Positions 36,379-46,304 of a stretch of 63,004 nt of DNA are shown here, one piece after another. Positions within the stretch are counted from its first letter, which is position 1, and each line of letters starts with the position of its first letter. Position numbers and translations under genes: made by a program. The stretch spans positions 1 to 63,004 of the forward strand of contig JANYJG010000224.1 in assembly GCA_025358515.1 (NCBI GenBank). Reading direction: 5' to 3'. Origin of the DNA: Chloroflexota bacterium (GTDB taxonomy: Bacteria; Chloroflexota; Limnocylindria; Limnocylindrales; CSP1-4). The notes beneath the pieces were generated by a model. The model made no database searches and was not told where the DNA came from. It was given only the letters and a program-made list of their open reading frames with translations.

Positions 36379-37874
36379 CCGCCGCCGGAGATCGCCTCCG
36401 TCCCACGCTGTTCGAGCGGTCGCGGCCGGGTCGGGGCGGCGACAAGGTTCCGCATCCGCCCAAGGATGCCCTGGCTCGAATCCCGGCCGACCAGCTCCGC
36501 GCCGAAGGACCCAACCTGCCCGAATTGGACGAGCCGGAGTTGACCCGCCACTACGTCAACCTCTCGCAGCTCAACTACGCCGTGGACACGGGCTTCTATC
36601 CGCTGGGCTCGTGCACCATGAAGTTCAACCCCAAGGTGAACGAGTGGGCAGCTCGCCTCAACGGCTTCGCTGCTCTACATCCGCTGGCCCCCGATGAACT
36701 GGCTCAAGGCACGCTGCAGTTGCTCTGGGAGCTGGAGCAGGCGCTCGCGGAGATTGGCGGCATGCAGGCCGTCACCCTGCAGCCCGCGGCCGGAGCTCAA
36801 GGCGAGTTGACCGGCATCCTCATGATCCGGGCCTACCACCGCAGCCGGGGCGACCTGGCTCGCCAGGACGTCCTGGTGCCGGACTCATCCCACGGCACCA
36901 ATCCCGCGACGGCGTCGATGGCCGGGTTCCGAACCGTCACCATTCCATCCGCCCCAGACGGCGGCGTGGACCTGGCCGCCTTCCGGGCCGCGCTCGGGCC
37001 CACGACGGCGGCGGTGATGATCACTAACCCGTCCACACTGGGCCTATTCGAGTCACGCATCGGCGAGCTGCTTGAGGCCGTTCACGCCGCCGGCGCGCTG
37101 GCCTATATGGACGGGGCCAACCTCAACGCCATCATGGGTCGCTTCAAGCCTGGCGCGGCGGGTTTCGATGTTATGCACATCAACGTCCACAAGACCTTCT
37201 CCACGCCGCACGGCGGCGGCGGCCCGGGGGCCGGGCCAGTGGGAGTAGGGGAGAAGCTGCTGCCGTTCCTGCCCGAGCCGCGGGTGCTGCGCCAGCCGGA
37301 CGGTCGGTTCCGACTGGAGCGACCCGGCGAGCGAACGGACAGCATCGGTCGCGTCCGCGCCTTCGTTGGCAACACCGGAGTCCTCGTGCGTGCGTACGCG
37401 TACATTTCAACGCACGGCGGCACAGGCCTGTGCCAGGTTTCGGACGATGCGGTCCTGGCGGCCAACTACCTGAAGGCCCGCCTGGCCGGCGTCTTGGACA
37501 TTCCGTTCCAACGGCCCTGCATGCATGAGTTTGTCGCTTCGGCCGCCGGCCTAAAGGCCGAGACCGGCATCCGAACGCTCGATGTGGCTAAGCGGCTGAT
37601 CGATTACGGCTTCCACCCGCCGACGATCTACTTCCCGCTCAACGTGCAAGAAGCGCTCCTCATCGAGCCGACGGAGACCGAGTCGGTCGAAACTTTGGAC
37701 GCCTTTGCGGACGCGCTGCGGGCAATCGTGGCGGAGGCCCATGCGGATCCGGAGACTCTGCATTCGGCCCCCCACAACTCGCCTGTGCGCCGCTTGGACG
37801 AGACTGCAGCCGCCCGCCAGCCCAATTTGAGGTGGCGCGGGATGACGGGCGACCAGTCGCCTTGTCCAGACTGA
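36375..37874 (+). CDS. gcvPB: Glycine dehydrogenase (decarboxylating) subunit 2
   Basis: This is the PLP-binding half of the P protein. The 499-residue protein has NYAVDTGFYPLGSCTMKFNPKVNE, the DSSHGTNPATASMAGF segment and the PLP-lysine motif NVHKTFSTPHGGGGPGAGPVG (Lys273). The two-subunit form is usual in Gram-positive, Chloroflexota and archaeal lineages. The Pro/Ala tail after PHNSPVRRLDE is the normal end of the family. Confidence 0.95.
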   Translation: MTAAGDRLRPTLFERSRPGRGGDKVPHPPKDALARIPADQLRAEGPNLPELDEPELTRHYVNLSQLNYAVDTGFYPLGSCTMKFNPKVNEWAARLNGFAALHPLAPDELAQGTLQLLWELEQALAEIGGMQAVTLQPAAGAQGELTGILMIRAYHRSRGDLARQDVLVPDSSHGTNPATASMAGFRTVTIPSAPDGGVDLAAFRAALGPTTAAVMITNPSTLGLFESRIGELLEAVHAAGALAYMDGANLNAIMGRFKPGAAGFDVMHINVHKTFSTPHGGGGPGAGPVGVGEKLLPFLPEPRVLRQPDGRFRLERPGERTDSIGRVRAFVGNTGVLVRAYAYISTHGGTGLCQVSDDAVLAANYLKARLAGVLDIPFQRPCMHEFVASAAGLKAETGIRTLDVAKRLIDYGFHPPTIYFPLNVQEALLIEPTETESVETLDAFADALRAIVAEAHADPETLHSAPHNSPVRRLDETAAARQPNLRWRGMTGDQSPCPD

Positions 37875-38401
37875 CCACTCAGCCGCCCACATGGCCCAAT
37901 TAAGGTCAGCCACGATATTATGCAAGGTGTATGGTACGCAAAAGGGCACTGGAGTAGCGACTACGAAAGCTCTCGCCACTGGTGCAGAAACGACCTCGTG
38001 GACCAGGCCGCTTACGGCCCAGATCCAGGATCGTCGCTCGTCCTTGCCAGGGTCGGTCGGTTCTGGCGGCACTCCGTACATGTGCCTGCTCAGTGCTGGC
38101 ATCCGAGCCGTCCTTCGAGGTGGCTTGTGCCTCGGGAGGAAGGCGGCTGTCGACCTACTGGCTCCTTTTCGCCACCATGAAGTTCGAGGAGGTGCCGGTA
38201 GGACTACACACTGTTGAGATTGGGTGGCGAACGTCGGCGGTCGATTGACACCCCGGAAACGCCCCCCATAGTAAGGGCGGGTATCGCCGTCCAAGCACCA
38301 GGAGAAGGGCCCACTTCTTGCCGCTCTGTCATGAGGCGGTGGTGCGACGGCTTATTCGGGGATTACCTGGGCACTTGCAGCAGTGAGTTGGAGGCGGACG
38401 G
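37875..38401. other. Intergenic region before the first peptide transporter
   Basis: This 527-nt stretch has short open frames in several phases but none with a ribosome site, codon bias or recognisable sequence. It is less GC-rich than its surroundings. The one clear element is the TTGACA promoter at 38245-38272. An AT-rich TATTAT at 37916 could be a further -10 but lacks a -35. It may hold decayed sequence. Confidence 0.5.
38245..38272 (+). promoter_or_regulatory. Promoter of the first peptide ABC transporter operon
   Basis: A perfect -35 TTGACA (38245-38250) is followed after 16 nt by CATAGT (38267-38272). Transcription would start near 38279, leaving about 120 nt of leader before the binding-protein gene. 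Confidence 0.6.
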
Positions 38402-40072
38402 ATGTACAAACGTTTGTTGATCGTTCTTTCGGTGGCTACGCTCGTGGCCAGCGCTTGCTCGCCTAGTTCCACTGGCAAAAAGATCGTCCTTGCCGAATGG
38501 CAGTATCCGGACACGGTCAATCCATACTATGCCCAGGGAGAAACCGACATCGAAGTCGCGGGCAGCATGTTCCTCAACTTGGTAGACGTGACACCGGACC
38601 TGCGCACCGTTCCGACTCTGGTCACCGAAGTGCCAACGCTGGCCAACGGTGACGTGAAGATGAACGGTGCTGGCATGGATGTGACTTGGAAGCTCAAGTC
38701 GGGCATGCAGTGGTCCGATGGCAACCCCATAAACTGCGATGACATTAAGGGCACCTGGCAGTGGGTCATGAGCCCAGATAACACCGGACTTGCGGGCGGT
38801 ACGACGGGCTGGGAGGATATCTCCGGCATCGACGGCGGTACGGACACTACTTGCGTAATGCACTTCAGCAAGGTGTACGAGGGATACCAGTACCTCGTCG
38901 CTCCCCTGCTTCCTGCCAAGTACCTCCAGAGCGTCCCGACCAAGGACGCCCCGAAGAAGCTGTATCCGTTGGGCGATCTCAAGTCCGGCGTGTACGACGG
39001 TCCCTACATCCCGACCGAAGCTCAGGCCGACGCGCAGATCACGACGGTCGCGAATCCCAAGTGGTCCACCATCAGCGGCCATGCTCCGAACGTGGATCAG
39101 GTTATCTGGAAGTACTACGCCGACGCGGCGACGATGCTCCAGGGCTTCAAGGCCGGCGAATACGACGTCGCCCAGGACCTCAATGACTCGGACATCCCGC
39201 TTCTCGCTGGCATCGATCAGAACCAGCAGGTCATTCACGATTCACTAACCTACGAACTGCACGCCTTCAACAACAAGGCTTTGCAGACCAAGTTCGGCAG
39301 CGACTACACCACGATCATCAAAGCCATCAAGCTCGCTGTTGATCGCCAGGCCATTGCGGCCGGCCCACTAGGTGGCAACGTGTCGGTTAGCAACAACTTC
39401 ATCTCACCGCTTACCTGGTACTACAAGAACGAGGGTGGTTCCGTTGCTGCCAATCCGGCAGCCGCGACCTCACTCCTTACTGGTGCCGGTTGGGCCATGG
39501 GGTCCGACGGCTATCTGGCCAAGAGTGGTAAGACTCTGGAGCTCACCTACTGCACCACTACCCGCCAGGTCCGCCAGGACACCCTGAAGCTCGTTGCCTC
39601 ACAATTGAAGGCCATTGGAATCAAGGCCAGCATCAATCCTGTTCCGTCCGGCGACCTCTTCGGCGGATGGAACGACGTCAAGGCCGACACCAAGTGCAAC
39701 CTCCAGCACGGCAACTACGACGTGGCTGAATTCGCCTACGTGTCGCCGCTCGACCCCCTTGGTAGCTACAACGTCTACACCACTCAGGGCATTCCGGATA
39801 ACGCCCCGCATAACGGCCAGAACATCAGCAGGATCAGCCTGCCGGCGATCGACGCCGCATTCAATGCCGTCAAGGCGTCCGTGGATCCGACCGTGGTGAA
39901 GACGAACATGGCGACGATCCAAGACATCTACACTTCCGACCAGAACACCTACGAGCTGCCGCTCTACCAGCGCAAGGATGTGTGGCTCGTCAAGCCGAGG
40001 ATCCATAATTTCACCGGGAACCCGACGACCTCTGCCGGTGAATGGAACATCGGCGACTGGACGGCCGACTGA
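38402..40072 (+). CDS. Peptide ABC transporter substrate-binding lipoprotein (cassette 1)
   Basis: The 556-residue protein begins with a lipoprotein signal (LVASAC, lipidated Cys19) and belongs to the extracellular solute-binding family 5 (OppA/DppA): QYPDTVNPYYAQGETD, WKLKSGMQWSDGNPINCDDIKGTW, YNVYTTQGIPDN. It should deliver oligopeptides, or another family 5 ligand, to the permease encoded downstream. GC content looks near 53% in sampled stretches, lower than neighbours. GGAGG precedes the ATG. Two hairpins follow the gene. Confidence 0.9.
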   Translation: MYKRLLIVLSVATLVASACSPSSTGKKIVLAEWQYPDTVNPYYAQGETDIEVAGSMFLNLVDVTPDLRTVPTLVTEVPTLANGDVKMNGAGMDVTWKLKSGMQWSDGNPINCDDIKGTWQWVMSPDNTGLAGGTTGWEDISGIDGGTDTTCVMHFSKVYEGYQYLVAPLLPAKYLQSVPTKDAPKKLYPLGDLKSGVYDGPYIPTEAQADAQITTVANPKWSTISGHAPNVDQVIWKYYADAATMLQGFKAGEYDVAQDLNDSDIPLLAGIDQNQQVIHDSLTYELHAFNNKALQTKFGSDYTTIIKAIKLAVDRQAIAAGPLGGNVSVSNNFISPLTWYYKNEGGSVAANPAAATSLLTGAGWAMGSDGYLAKSGKTLELTYCTTTRQVRQDTLKLVASQLKAIGIKASINPVPSGDLFGGWNDVKADTKCNLQHGNYDVAEFAYVSPLDPLGSYNVYTTQGIPDNAPHNGQNISRISLPAIDAAFNAVKASVDPTVVKTNMATIQDIYTSDQNTYELPLYQRKDVWLVKPRIHNFTGNPTTSAGEWNIGDWTAD

Positions 40073-40084
40073 CGTAGCACTCAG

Positions 40085-40145
40085 CCGGTAACCAAAATTC
40101 CGGTTCTGAGAGGGCGGCGAGTCCACACGGGTTCGTCGCCCTCTC
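40085..40145 (+). promoter_or_regulatory. Intercistronic hairpin after binding-protein gene 1
   Basis: A 13-bp stem (40108-40120 with 40133-40145, one G-T pair, 12-nt loop) follows the stop of the binding-protein gene by 35 nt. A smaller inverted repeat with CCGG arms lies just upstream. There is no T-run, so it more likely protects the 5' part of the mRNA or gives partial termination, favouring binding protein over permease. Confidence 0.6.
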
Positions 40146-40164
40146 GTACACACGAGCGAGTCGA

Positions 40165-41229
40165 ATGATCAAGTACGTCGTCCGGCGGTTCATCCAGGCG
40201 ATCCCGGTTCTGTTCCTGATCACCGTCATCACCTTCTTGCTGATGCATGTCCAGGGCAACCCGGCTGATCGATTCGCCCAGAACACTCACATCACTGCTG
40301 AACAGATTGCCGCTTTTAAGCACCGCTGGGGATTGGACGATCCACTTCTCCTCCAGTACTGCAAGTGGCTCGGCGTTTGTGGCGATAAGCCATTCCTGCT
40401 GAACGCTCTGCCGGCGGCCCTGGGCGGCGGCGACAATGGAATCCTGCACGGCGACCTTGGCTATTCCATATACGACGGCCGGCTGGTAACCAGCATTCTC
40501 GCTGAGCGGATGTTGCCTACCTTGATCCTGACCTCAACCGCATACGTGATCTGGGTCACGATCGCCTTGCTGGCTGGCGTGTACGCCGCGGTCAAGCGTT
40601 ACAGCCTGTTCGACTCGGCCTTGACGATCTTCAACTACGTTGGCTATTCGCTGCCCACTTTCTGGCTTGGCCTCATGCTCATTACGTTCTTCTCCATACC
40701 ACCACTGCAATGGTTCCCAACCGGCGGCATGAACGACGTTTACATAGTTCCCGCTTTCGGAACGGCTAGCTATTGGGCCTTCTTTGGCCAGAATCCACTG
40801 TTTTCGCTTCTTGATATGGGCCGGCACCTGGTGCTACCGGTCTTGACCCTCGTGACAGTGAGCATCGCCGGCGATTCAAGGTTCGTTCGATCCAGCATGC
40901 TCGACTCACTCAATCAGGACTACGTCAAGACGGCGCGGGCGAAAGGGGTACCAGAGCGTCGGGTCATTCTCCGACACGCGCTCCGTAACGCACTGCTGCC
41001 CGTCATCACGAACATCGGCCTCGAAATTCCCTTCTTGTTCACCGGCGCAATTGTGACCGAAACCATCTTTGCCTGGCCTGGTATGGGTCGCCAGTTTATT
41101 GAGTCAGTGGGTCATGTTGATTATCCGGTGTTGATGGGCATCCTCCTCATTGCCTCGTTTGCCATCGTCATGGCCAACCTGCTGGCCGACATCATGTACG
41201 CGGTGGTGGATCCCCGCGTTAAGTATTAG
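40165..41229 (+). CDS. Peptide ABC transporter permease, DppB type (cassette 1)
   Basis: The 354-residue protein has six hydrophobic segments. It has the family opening VVRRFIQAIPVLFLITVITFLL and the EAA-type loop YVKTARAKGVPERRVILRHALRNALLPV that contacts the ATPases. It lies 92 nt after the binding protein, across the hairpin, and 8 nt before the second permease. It shares the lower GC of the binding-protein gene. Confidence 0.92.
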   Translation: MIKYVVRRFIQAIPVLFLITVITFLLMHVQGNPADRFAQNTHITAEQIAAFKHRWGLDDPLLLQYCKWLGVCGDKPFLLNALPAALGGGDNGILHGDLGYSIYDGRLVTSILAERMLPTLILTSTAYVIWVTIALLAGVYAAVKRYSLFDSALTIFNYVGYSLPTFWLGLMLITFFSIPPLQWFPTGGMNDVYIVPAFGTASYWAFFGQNPLFSLLDMGRHLVLPVLTLVTVSIAGDSRFVRSSMLDSLNQDYVKTARAKGVPERRVILRHALRNALLPVITNIGLEIPFLFTGAIVTETIFAWPGMGRQFIESVGHVDYPVLMGILLIASFAIVMANLLADIMYAVVDPRVKY

Positions 41230-41237
41230 GACGAGAC

Positions 41238-42197
41238 GTGGATCGTATTCCTTCCATTGGCGTGACGGATCCCCGTGCGCCCGCAGACTTCGAAGTTGCC
41301 CTCGTTTCCCTTAATCAGTGGCAGCTCGCGTGGCGACGTTTCCGCCGCCACAAACTGGCGATGTTCGGCGCCGGCATGTTCTTCTTCATGATAGCGGTGG
41401 CCGTCTTCGGTCCGCTGCTTGCTCCTTACGATGCGGCCAACATCCCGTACCCGCTGAAGTTTTGCGTAGGTACGACCATTTCCGCAAACCTGGGATGCCC
41501 CCCCTTGAACGACGGCCACATCCTGGGGACCGTCGGCGGTACTCAGGAGGATTTGCTCACATTGGTCGTGAACGGCGCGAGATTGTCGCTCGCCATCGGC
41601 ATCGGAGCTGCGTTGTTTGCGTCTGTGCTCGGGGCAATTGTGGGCGGCGTGGCTGGATACTTCGGTGGCTGGGTCGACACGATTCTGATGCGCATCGTCG
41701 ATGTCCTGTTGAGCCTGCCGCTGCTATTCGTGATCATCGTCTTTGCGAAGGTGTTCGGGTACGGAGACTGGCGCGTGATCTTGATCGTATTTGCGCTGTT
41801 GGGATGGCCGTCCATAGCGAGGCTTGTTCGGAGTCTATTCCTCACGCTTCGGACCGAAGTGTTCGTCGATGCCGCCAGGGCTGTGGGTGTGGGCGACATG
41901 CGCATCATCTTCAGACACATTCTGCCGAACGCGATGAGCCCGATAATCGTCGTAACGACTCTTTCCATCGCTGGCTTCATCGTCACGGAGGCCTTCGTCA
42001 GCTATCTGGGGTTTGGAGTGAACTCCGCATACAGTCCAACGTGGGGCAATATTCTGAGCAACGCGCAAAATGACATTATCGTCGGCAACTGGTGGTGGCC
42101 TTTGTTCCCCGGTTTGGCAATCGTCGTGACCGTTCTGGGAATCAACTTCATGGGCGACGGCTTGCGTGACGCCCTCGATCCCAGGAGCCGCGAGTGA
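41238..42197 (+). CDS. Peptide ABC transporter permease, DppC type (cassette 1)
   Basis: The 319-residue protein has the N-terminal OppC-like segment (AWRRFRRHKLAMFGAGMF), an extracytoplasmic loop, and the EAA loop FVDAARAVGVGDMRIIFRHILPNAMSPI, ending LRDALDPRSRE as typical. It forms the heterodimeric channel with the preceding permease. Its TGA overlaps the next ATPase start (GTGA). Confidence 0.92.
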   Translation: MDRIPSIGVTDPRAPADFEVALVSLNQWQLAWRRFRRHKLAMFGAGMFFFMIAVAVFGPLLAPYDAANIPYPLKFCVGTTISANLGCPPLNDGHILGTVGGTQEDLLTLVVNGARLSLAIGIGAALFASVLGAIVGGVAGYFGGWVDTILMRIVDVLLSLPLLFVIIVFAKVFGYGDWRVILIVFALLGWPSIARLVRSLFLTLRTEVFVDAARAVGVGDMRIIFRHILPNAMSPIIVVTTLSIAGFIVTEAFVSYLGFGVNSAYSPTWGNILSNAQNDIIVGNWWWPLFPGLAIVVTVLGINFMGDGLRDALDPRSRE

Positions 42198-43279
42198 AGG
42201 CCCAGGTGCAGCCCCTCAGTGAGGTCCCGGCATCGGCTACGGCGGATCAGCCGTTGCTGGACGTGCGAGGGTTGAAGACCTATTTCCACGTTATGGACGG
42301 TACGGTGAAGGCCGTGGACGGCGTCGACTTCTCAATCCCTCGTGGAGGCACGATGGGTCTGGTTGGTGAGTCCGGATGCGGTAAGAGTGTGACCGCCCAT
42401 TCGATCATGCGTCTCATAGACATCCCGCCAGGTGACATCGCCGCCGGGGAAGTCTTGTTCGACGGCCGAGATCTTCTCAAGCTATCGGACAGCCAGATGC
42501 GGCACGTTCGCGGCGCCGAGATCGCCATGGTTTTCCAGGAACCGATGACGAGCCTGAACCCGGTCTTCACCATCGGCGATCAGATCAGCGAAGCAGTTCT
42601 GCTCCACAACCGCGTCAGCAAGAAGGAAGCGGCCATCCGGGCCATCGAATCCCTTAAGCTGGTGGGTGTGTCCGCACCTGAGCGGCGCGTCAAGCAGTAT
42701 CCGCATGAACTCTCCGGGGGCATGCGCCAACGAGCCATGATCGCCATGGCCCTGTCGTGCAATCCGAAGCTTCTGATCGCGGACGAGCCCACGACCGCCC
42801 TTGACGTGACGATTCAGGCGCAGATCCTGGAACTCATCAAGGAGATCCAGGCTCGGACTGGAACCGCTCTGTTGTTGATCACTCACGATCTCGCGGTCGT
42901 GGCGGAAACGGTCCAGACGATCGCGGTCATGTACGCCGGTCGTATCGTTGAAACCGGCACGGTGGAGCAGGTTTTGCTCAATCCGCAGCACCCGTACACC
43001 CAGGGCCTGCTCAGCTCGATCCCGGGTGTGAAGAAGCGCGGACAGGCCTTGTCGGTCATCCAGGGCGTCGTGCCGAACCCATTCAGGATGCCGCCCGGCT
43101 GCAAGTTCCAGCCGCGGTGCCCGTTTGCGTGGGATCTGTGCGCGCAGAGGGAGCCGGATCTCCTGCCCGGACAGGGAGGCGTTCAAGCGCGCTGCTTCCT
43201 GCACGCGCCCGAGGGCAGCCAACGCCAGGTCGCCTACCAGAATGCCGTCGAGGAGACCGTTCGTCAGGTGATCAGCTGA
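42194..43279 (+). CDS. Peptide ABC transporter ATPase, DppD type (cassette 1)
   Basis: The 361-residue ATPase has Walker [10 protein letters not shown]-loop [14 protein letters not shown], signature LSGGMRQRAMIAMAL, Walker [17 protein letters not shown] and the switch His in LLITHDLAVVAE. The C-terminal oligopeptide-transporter extension has three spaced cysteines (CKFQPRCPFAWDLC), which in some homologues bind an Fe-S cluster. GTGA overlap upstream, TGATG overlap downstream. Confidence 0.94.
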   Translation: MKAQVQPLSEVPASATADQPLLDVRGLKTYFHVMDGTVKAVDGVDFSIPRGGTMGLVGESGCGKSVTAHSIMRLIDIPPGDIAAGEVLFDGRDLLKLSDSQMRHVRGAEIAMVFQEPMTSLNPVFTIGDQISEAVLLHNRVSKKEAAIRAIESLKLVGVSAPERRVKQYPHELSGGMRQRAMIAMALSCNPKLLIADEPTTALDVTIQAQILELIKEIQARTGTALLLITHDLAVVAETVQTIAVMYAGRIVETGTVEQVLLNPQHPYTQGLLSSIPGVKKRGQALSVIQGVVPNPFRMPPGCKFQPRCPFAWDLCAQREPDLLPGQGGVQARCFLHAPEGSQRQVAYQNAVEETVRQVIS

Positions 43280-44424
43280 TGGAGCCCGTGGCCAACGTGA
43301 TTACTCCTACGAACCCGACCGGGTCGGCCCTGACATTCGGCGGCGAGCCGTCAGGCGAGGTTCTGGTCGATATCAAGAACGTCAAGAAGTACTTCCCGAT
43401 TATGGGCGGCCTTCTGCGTCGCCACGTCGGCACCGTTTACGCTGTCGATGACGTCAGCCTGCAGATCATGCGGGGCGAGACGTTTGGCCTCGTTGGCGAA
43501 TCCGGCTGCGGCAAGACCACGCTGGGTCGGACGATCCTGCGACTGGAGTCGCCTACGGCCGGCGCGGTGTCGATGTCCGGCACAGATGTCTTCTCGCTCC
43601 GTGGCAAGGATCTAAAGCGGATGCGACGCCGGATGCAGATCATCTTCCAAGACCCGTACGGATCCCTAAACCCACGCATGCCAATCAGCGACATCATCGG
43701 CGAGGGTCTGCTGGCCCAGGCCGACCGCGAGAACAGGTGGGGCGCCCGATCGGTAAGAGATCAGCGGGTGGGGGATTACTTGGAGGCTGTTGGGCTCAGA
43801 CGCGATTACTCCCGGCGCTATCCGCACGAATTTTCGGGCGGCCAGCGGCAGCGCATCGGCATAGCTCGGGCTCTGGCGCTGGACCCAGAGTTCATCGTCT
43901 GCGATGAGCCCGTCTCCGCGCTGGATGTCTCCATCCAGTCCCAGATCCTCAACCTGCTCGAGGATCTGCGACGCGAGTTCCATCTCACGTACCTGTTTAT
44001 CGCCCACAACCTATCCGTGGTGCAGTACTTCAGCCACCGCGTGGGCGTGATGTACCTGGGCAAGATCGTAGAGGTTGCGGACGTCGAAACGATCTACGCC
44101 AGCGCGCGTCATCCCTATACGGTGGCGCTGCTGTCGGCCGTTCCGGATCCGGACCCGCGAGTGCGCAAGAAGCGCCTGATCCTCAAGGGCGACGTACCGA
44201 GCCCGGCCAACCCGCCGACCGGCTGCCGGTTCCACACGCGCTGCTGGTTGCGCGAGAAGTTGGGCAACCCGGCCGATTGCGTGGCCTCGGACCCGCCGCT
44301 CAAGGACTTCGGCGGCGGCCAGTTCGTGGCGTGTCACTATGCCGACAAGGTCAGCACGGAGACGGTCCTCGAGGTGGCAGCCAGCCAGTCCGTGCTCGAG
44401 GCGATCGAGGGCGATGCCGAGTAG
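43279..44424 (+). CDS. Peptide ABC transporter ATPase, DppF type (cassette 1)
   Basis: The 381-residue ATPase has the N-terminal KYFPIMGGLLRRHVGTVYAVDDVS typical of DppF, Walker A GESGCGKTTLGRT, signature [15 protein letters not shown], Walker [17 protein letters not shown] and the extension CRFHTRCWLREKLGNPADC. It ends the first cassette; 155 nt separate it from the second binding protein. No clear terminator is seen there, so read-through is possible. Confidence 0.94.
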   Translation: MEPVANVITPTNPTGSALTFGGEPSGEVLVDIKNVKKYFPIMGGLLRRHVGTVYAVDDVSLQIMRGETFGLVGESGCGKTTLGRTILRLESPTAGAVSMSGTDVFSLRGKDLKRMRRRMQIIFQDPYGSLNPRMPISDIIGEGLLAQADRENRWGARSVRDQRVGDYLEAVGLRRDYSRRYPHEFSGGQRQRIGIARALALDPEFIVCDEPVSALDVSIQSQILNLLEDLRREFHLTYLFIAHNLSVVQYFSHRVGVMYLGKIVEVADVETIYASARHPYTVALLSAVPDPDPRVRKKRLILKGDVPSPANPPTGCRFHTRCWLREKLGNPADCVASDPPLKDFGGGQFVACHYADKVSTETVLEVAASQSVLEAIEGDAE

Positions 44425-44579
44425 CAAGCGTCCCAAGTCGGTCGATCCCACATGGGCGAATTGTCTGGGATGATAGCCGCGACGGAAGTCGTAGCATTGA
44501 GGTCAGGACGGTGGAGCCCAGAGGCGCCCAAGGGTGCCGTCCCACCGGCCTGGCGAACAAATTCGGCAAGGGAGTGGAA

Positions 44580-46298
44580 ATGAAGAGATTGGCATCTTTG
44601 CTGGCCATTGCCGCCCTCGTGGCGACGGCCTGCACGAGCAGCAGCAGTTCGGGAACAACGGCGCCAGGTGCGAGCGTCACGGCAGCCCCTCCGGGCGCCT
44701 CGGCATCCGCAGCCACCTCGGCCGCGCCGGTCAACGGCGGCACACTCGTGGCTGCCCTTGACGGCGACATGGACAAGGCGGATCCGTCGCTCGTCAGCGA
44801 TGGCAACTCGCTCTACGTGGCCGCCCAAGTGGTTCAGGGCCTCGTGGGCCTCAAGCCCGGCACCATCAGCGAGATGGTTCCGGTCCTGGCGTCGGCCCTG
44901 CCGACGGTCAGCGCCGATGGCAAGACCTACACCTTCAAGCTTCGGACCGGCATAAAGTTCCATGATGGCTCGCCGTTTAATGCCGCCGCCGTCAAGTTCA
45001 ACTACGATCGCTGGAAGAACTTCCCGGCCGGCGAGCTTCGGGACGCGGATTACTACTTCGGAGCCGTTTTCGGTGGCTTCGGTGCGGACTCGAACCTCGT
45101 TTCGGTGGACGCTCCAGACGACACCACCGTCGTATTCACCTTCAAAACCCCCTTGTCCAACTTCCTGATCAGCCAGACCCTGCAGGTCTTCGGCATCCAG
45201 AGCCCGACGGCCCTGGCCAAGGACAAGGCCGATACGACTCCACTCAAGGACAACAGGTACGCCCAGGGTGTGGGCGAGAGCATGGTCGGAACCGGACCCT
45301 TCAAGTTCAAGGAATGGGTCATCGGCGATCACGTCACCCTGGTCAAGAACCCGGACTATTGGGATGCCGCCAACGCGGCGCATCTGGACACGCTTGTTTT
45401 CAAGGCCAACCTGAAGGACTCCACGGCCAAGCTGCAGGCCCTGCAGTCCGGTGCGGTCGACTTCGCCGAGACGATTGCTCCGGCAGACGTCAAGACCGCC
45501 AAGGATTCGAACCTGAGCGTCATCGATCGCGGCCAGTCCTGCAACCTGGGTTACCTCGGCCTCAACCAGACCGTTGGCGGCACGCCGACGATCTACGCCG
45601 ACAAGAATGTGCGCCTCGCGGTCGCTCAGGCGCTCAACAAGCCCCAGTACATCACCTCCCTTTATGCAGGCCAGGGCATCGTGCCTCAGAGTTGGATGCC
45701 GCCGGCCACCACCGGCTTCAAGGCCGAGACCATCCCCGGCTACGATGTTCAGAAGGCCAAGGCCGCCTTGGCCGCCTCCGGACTCAGCGGTGACAAGCTT
45801 AAGATCGACCTCTACTACCCCTCGAACGTCGTTCGTCCCTACATGCCCGATCCCGCTACCGAGGCCCAGGCCATCGCCGCGGACCTTACCGCGATCGGCT
45901 TCACGGTCAGCCTCAAGACCGAGGGTTGGAAAGAGGGATACGTAACGCACGCGACCACGGGCAAGTTCTCGATGTTCCTCTTCGGCTGGACCTGCGACTG
46001 GGCCGGTGCGGACAACTTCCTCTACACCGCCTTCTTCGGGTACCAGGACGGCAAGCCAAACGCCCAGTTCGGCTGGAAGAACGATGCGGCCAACGCGGCC
46101 ATGCTGGCGGCGCTTCAGGCGCCTTCGGTTGACGCCGCCAACCAGTCGTGGGGCCAGGTCCAGGACCTCCTCGCGGCCGATCTGCCGACCGTTCCGATAG
46201 TGGATTCGACCCCTCCTGGTGCTTACACCTCCAAGGTTCACGGGTTTGTGGGGGCAGGCAACGCCATCGAGTACTTCAACACGGTCTGGATCCAGTAG
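44580..46298 (+). CDS. Peptide ABC transporter substrate-binding lipoprotein (cassette 2)
   Basis: The 572-residue protein has a lipoprotein signal (LVATAC, Cys18), a Ser/Thr/Ala/Pro linker, and the family 5 core (FKLRTGIKFHDGSPFNAAAVKFNYDRW, GTGPFKFKEWVIGDHVTLVKNPDYWD). It is a different subtype from the binding protein of cassette 1, so the ligands probably differ. AAGGGAG is 5 nt before the ATG at 44580. A 634-residue frame on the opposite strand is a codon-bias artefact. Confidence 0.92.
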   Translation: MKRLASLLAIAALVATACTSSSSSGTTAPGASVTAAPPGASASAATSAAPVNGGTLVAALDGDMDKADPSLVSDGNSLYVAAQVVQGLVGLKPGTISEMVPVLASALPTVSADGKTYTFKLRTGIKFHDGSPFNAAAVKFNYDRWKNFPAGELRDADYYFGAVFGGFGADSNLVSVDAPDDTTVVFTFKTPLSNFLISQTLQVFGIQSPTALAKDKADTTPLKDNRYAQGVGESMVGTGPFKFKEWVIGDHVTLVKNPDYWDAANAAHLDTLVFKANLKDSTAKLQALQSGAVDFAETIAPADVKTAKDSNLSVIDRGQSCNLGYLGLNQTVGGTPTIYADKNVRLAVAQALNKPQYITSLYAGQGIVPQSWMPPATTGFKAETIPGYDVQKAKAALAASGLSGDKLKIDLYYPSNVVRPYMPDPATEAQAIAADLTAIGFTVSLKTEGWKEGYVTHATTGKFSMFLFGWTCDWAGADNFLYTAFFGYQDGKPNAQFGWKNDAANAAMLAALQAPSVDAANQSWGQVQDLLAADLPTVPIVDSTPPGAYTSKVHGFVGAGNAIEYFNTVWIQ

Positions 46299-46304
46299 CC
46301 GATA

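Noticed and set aside
37551-38294. Minus-strand 247-residue frame reaching into the gap after gcvPB
   Set aside because: Half is antisense to gcvPB and the rest has no recognisable sequence or start signal.
40108-40145. Hairpin as a full transcription terminator
   Set aside because: No T-run follows and the permease genes downstream need the same transcript.
44337-46241. 634-residue frame antisense to the second binding protein
   Set aside because: Mirror of a strongly biased coding gene; no ribosome site or domain.
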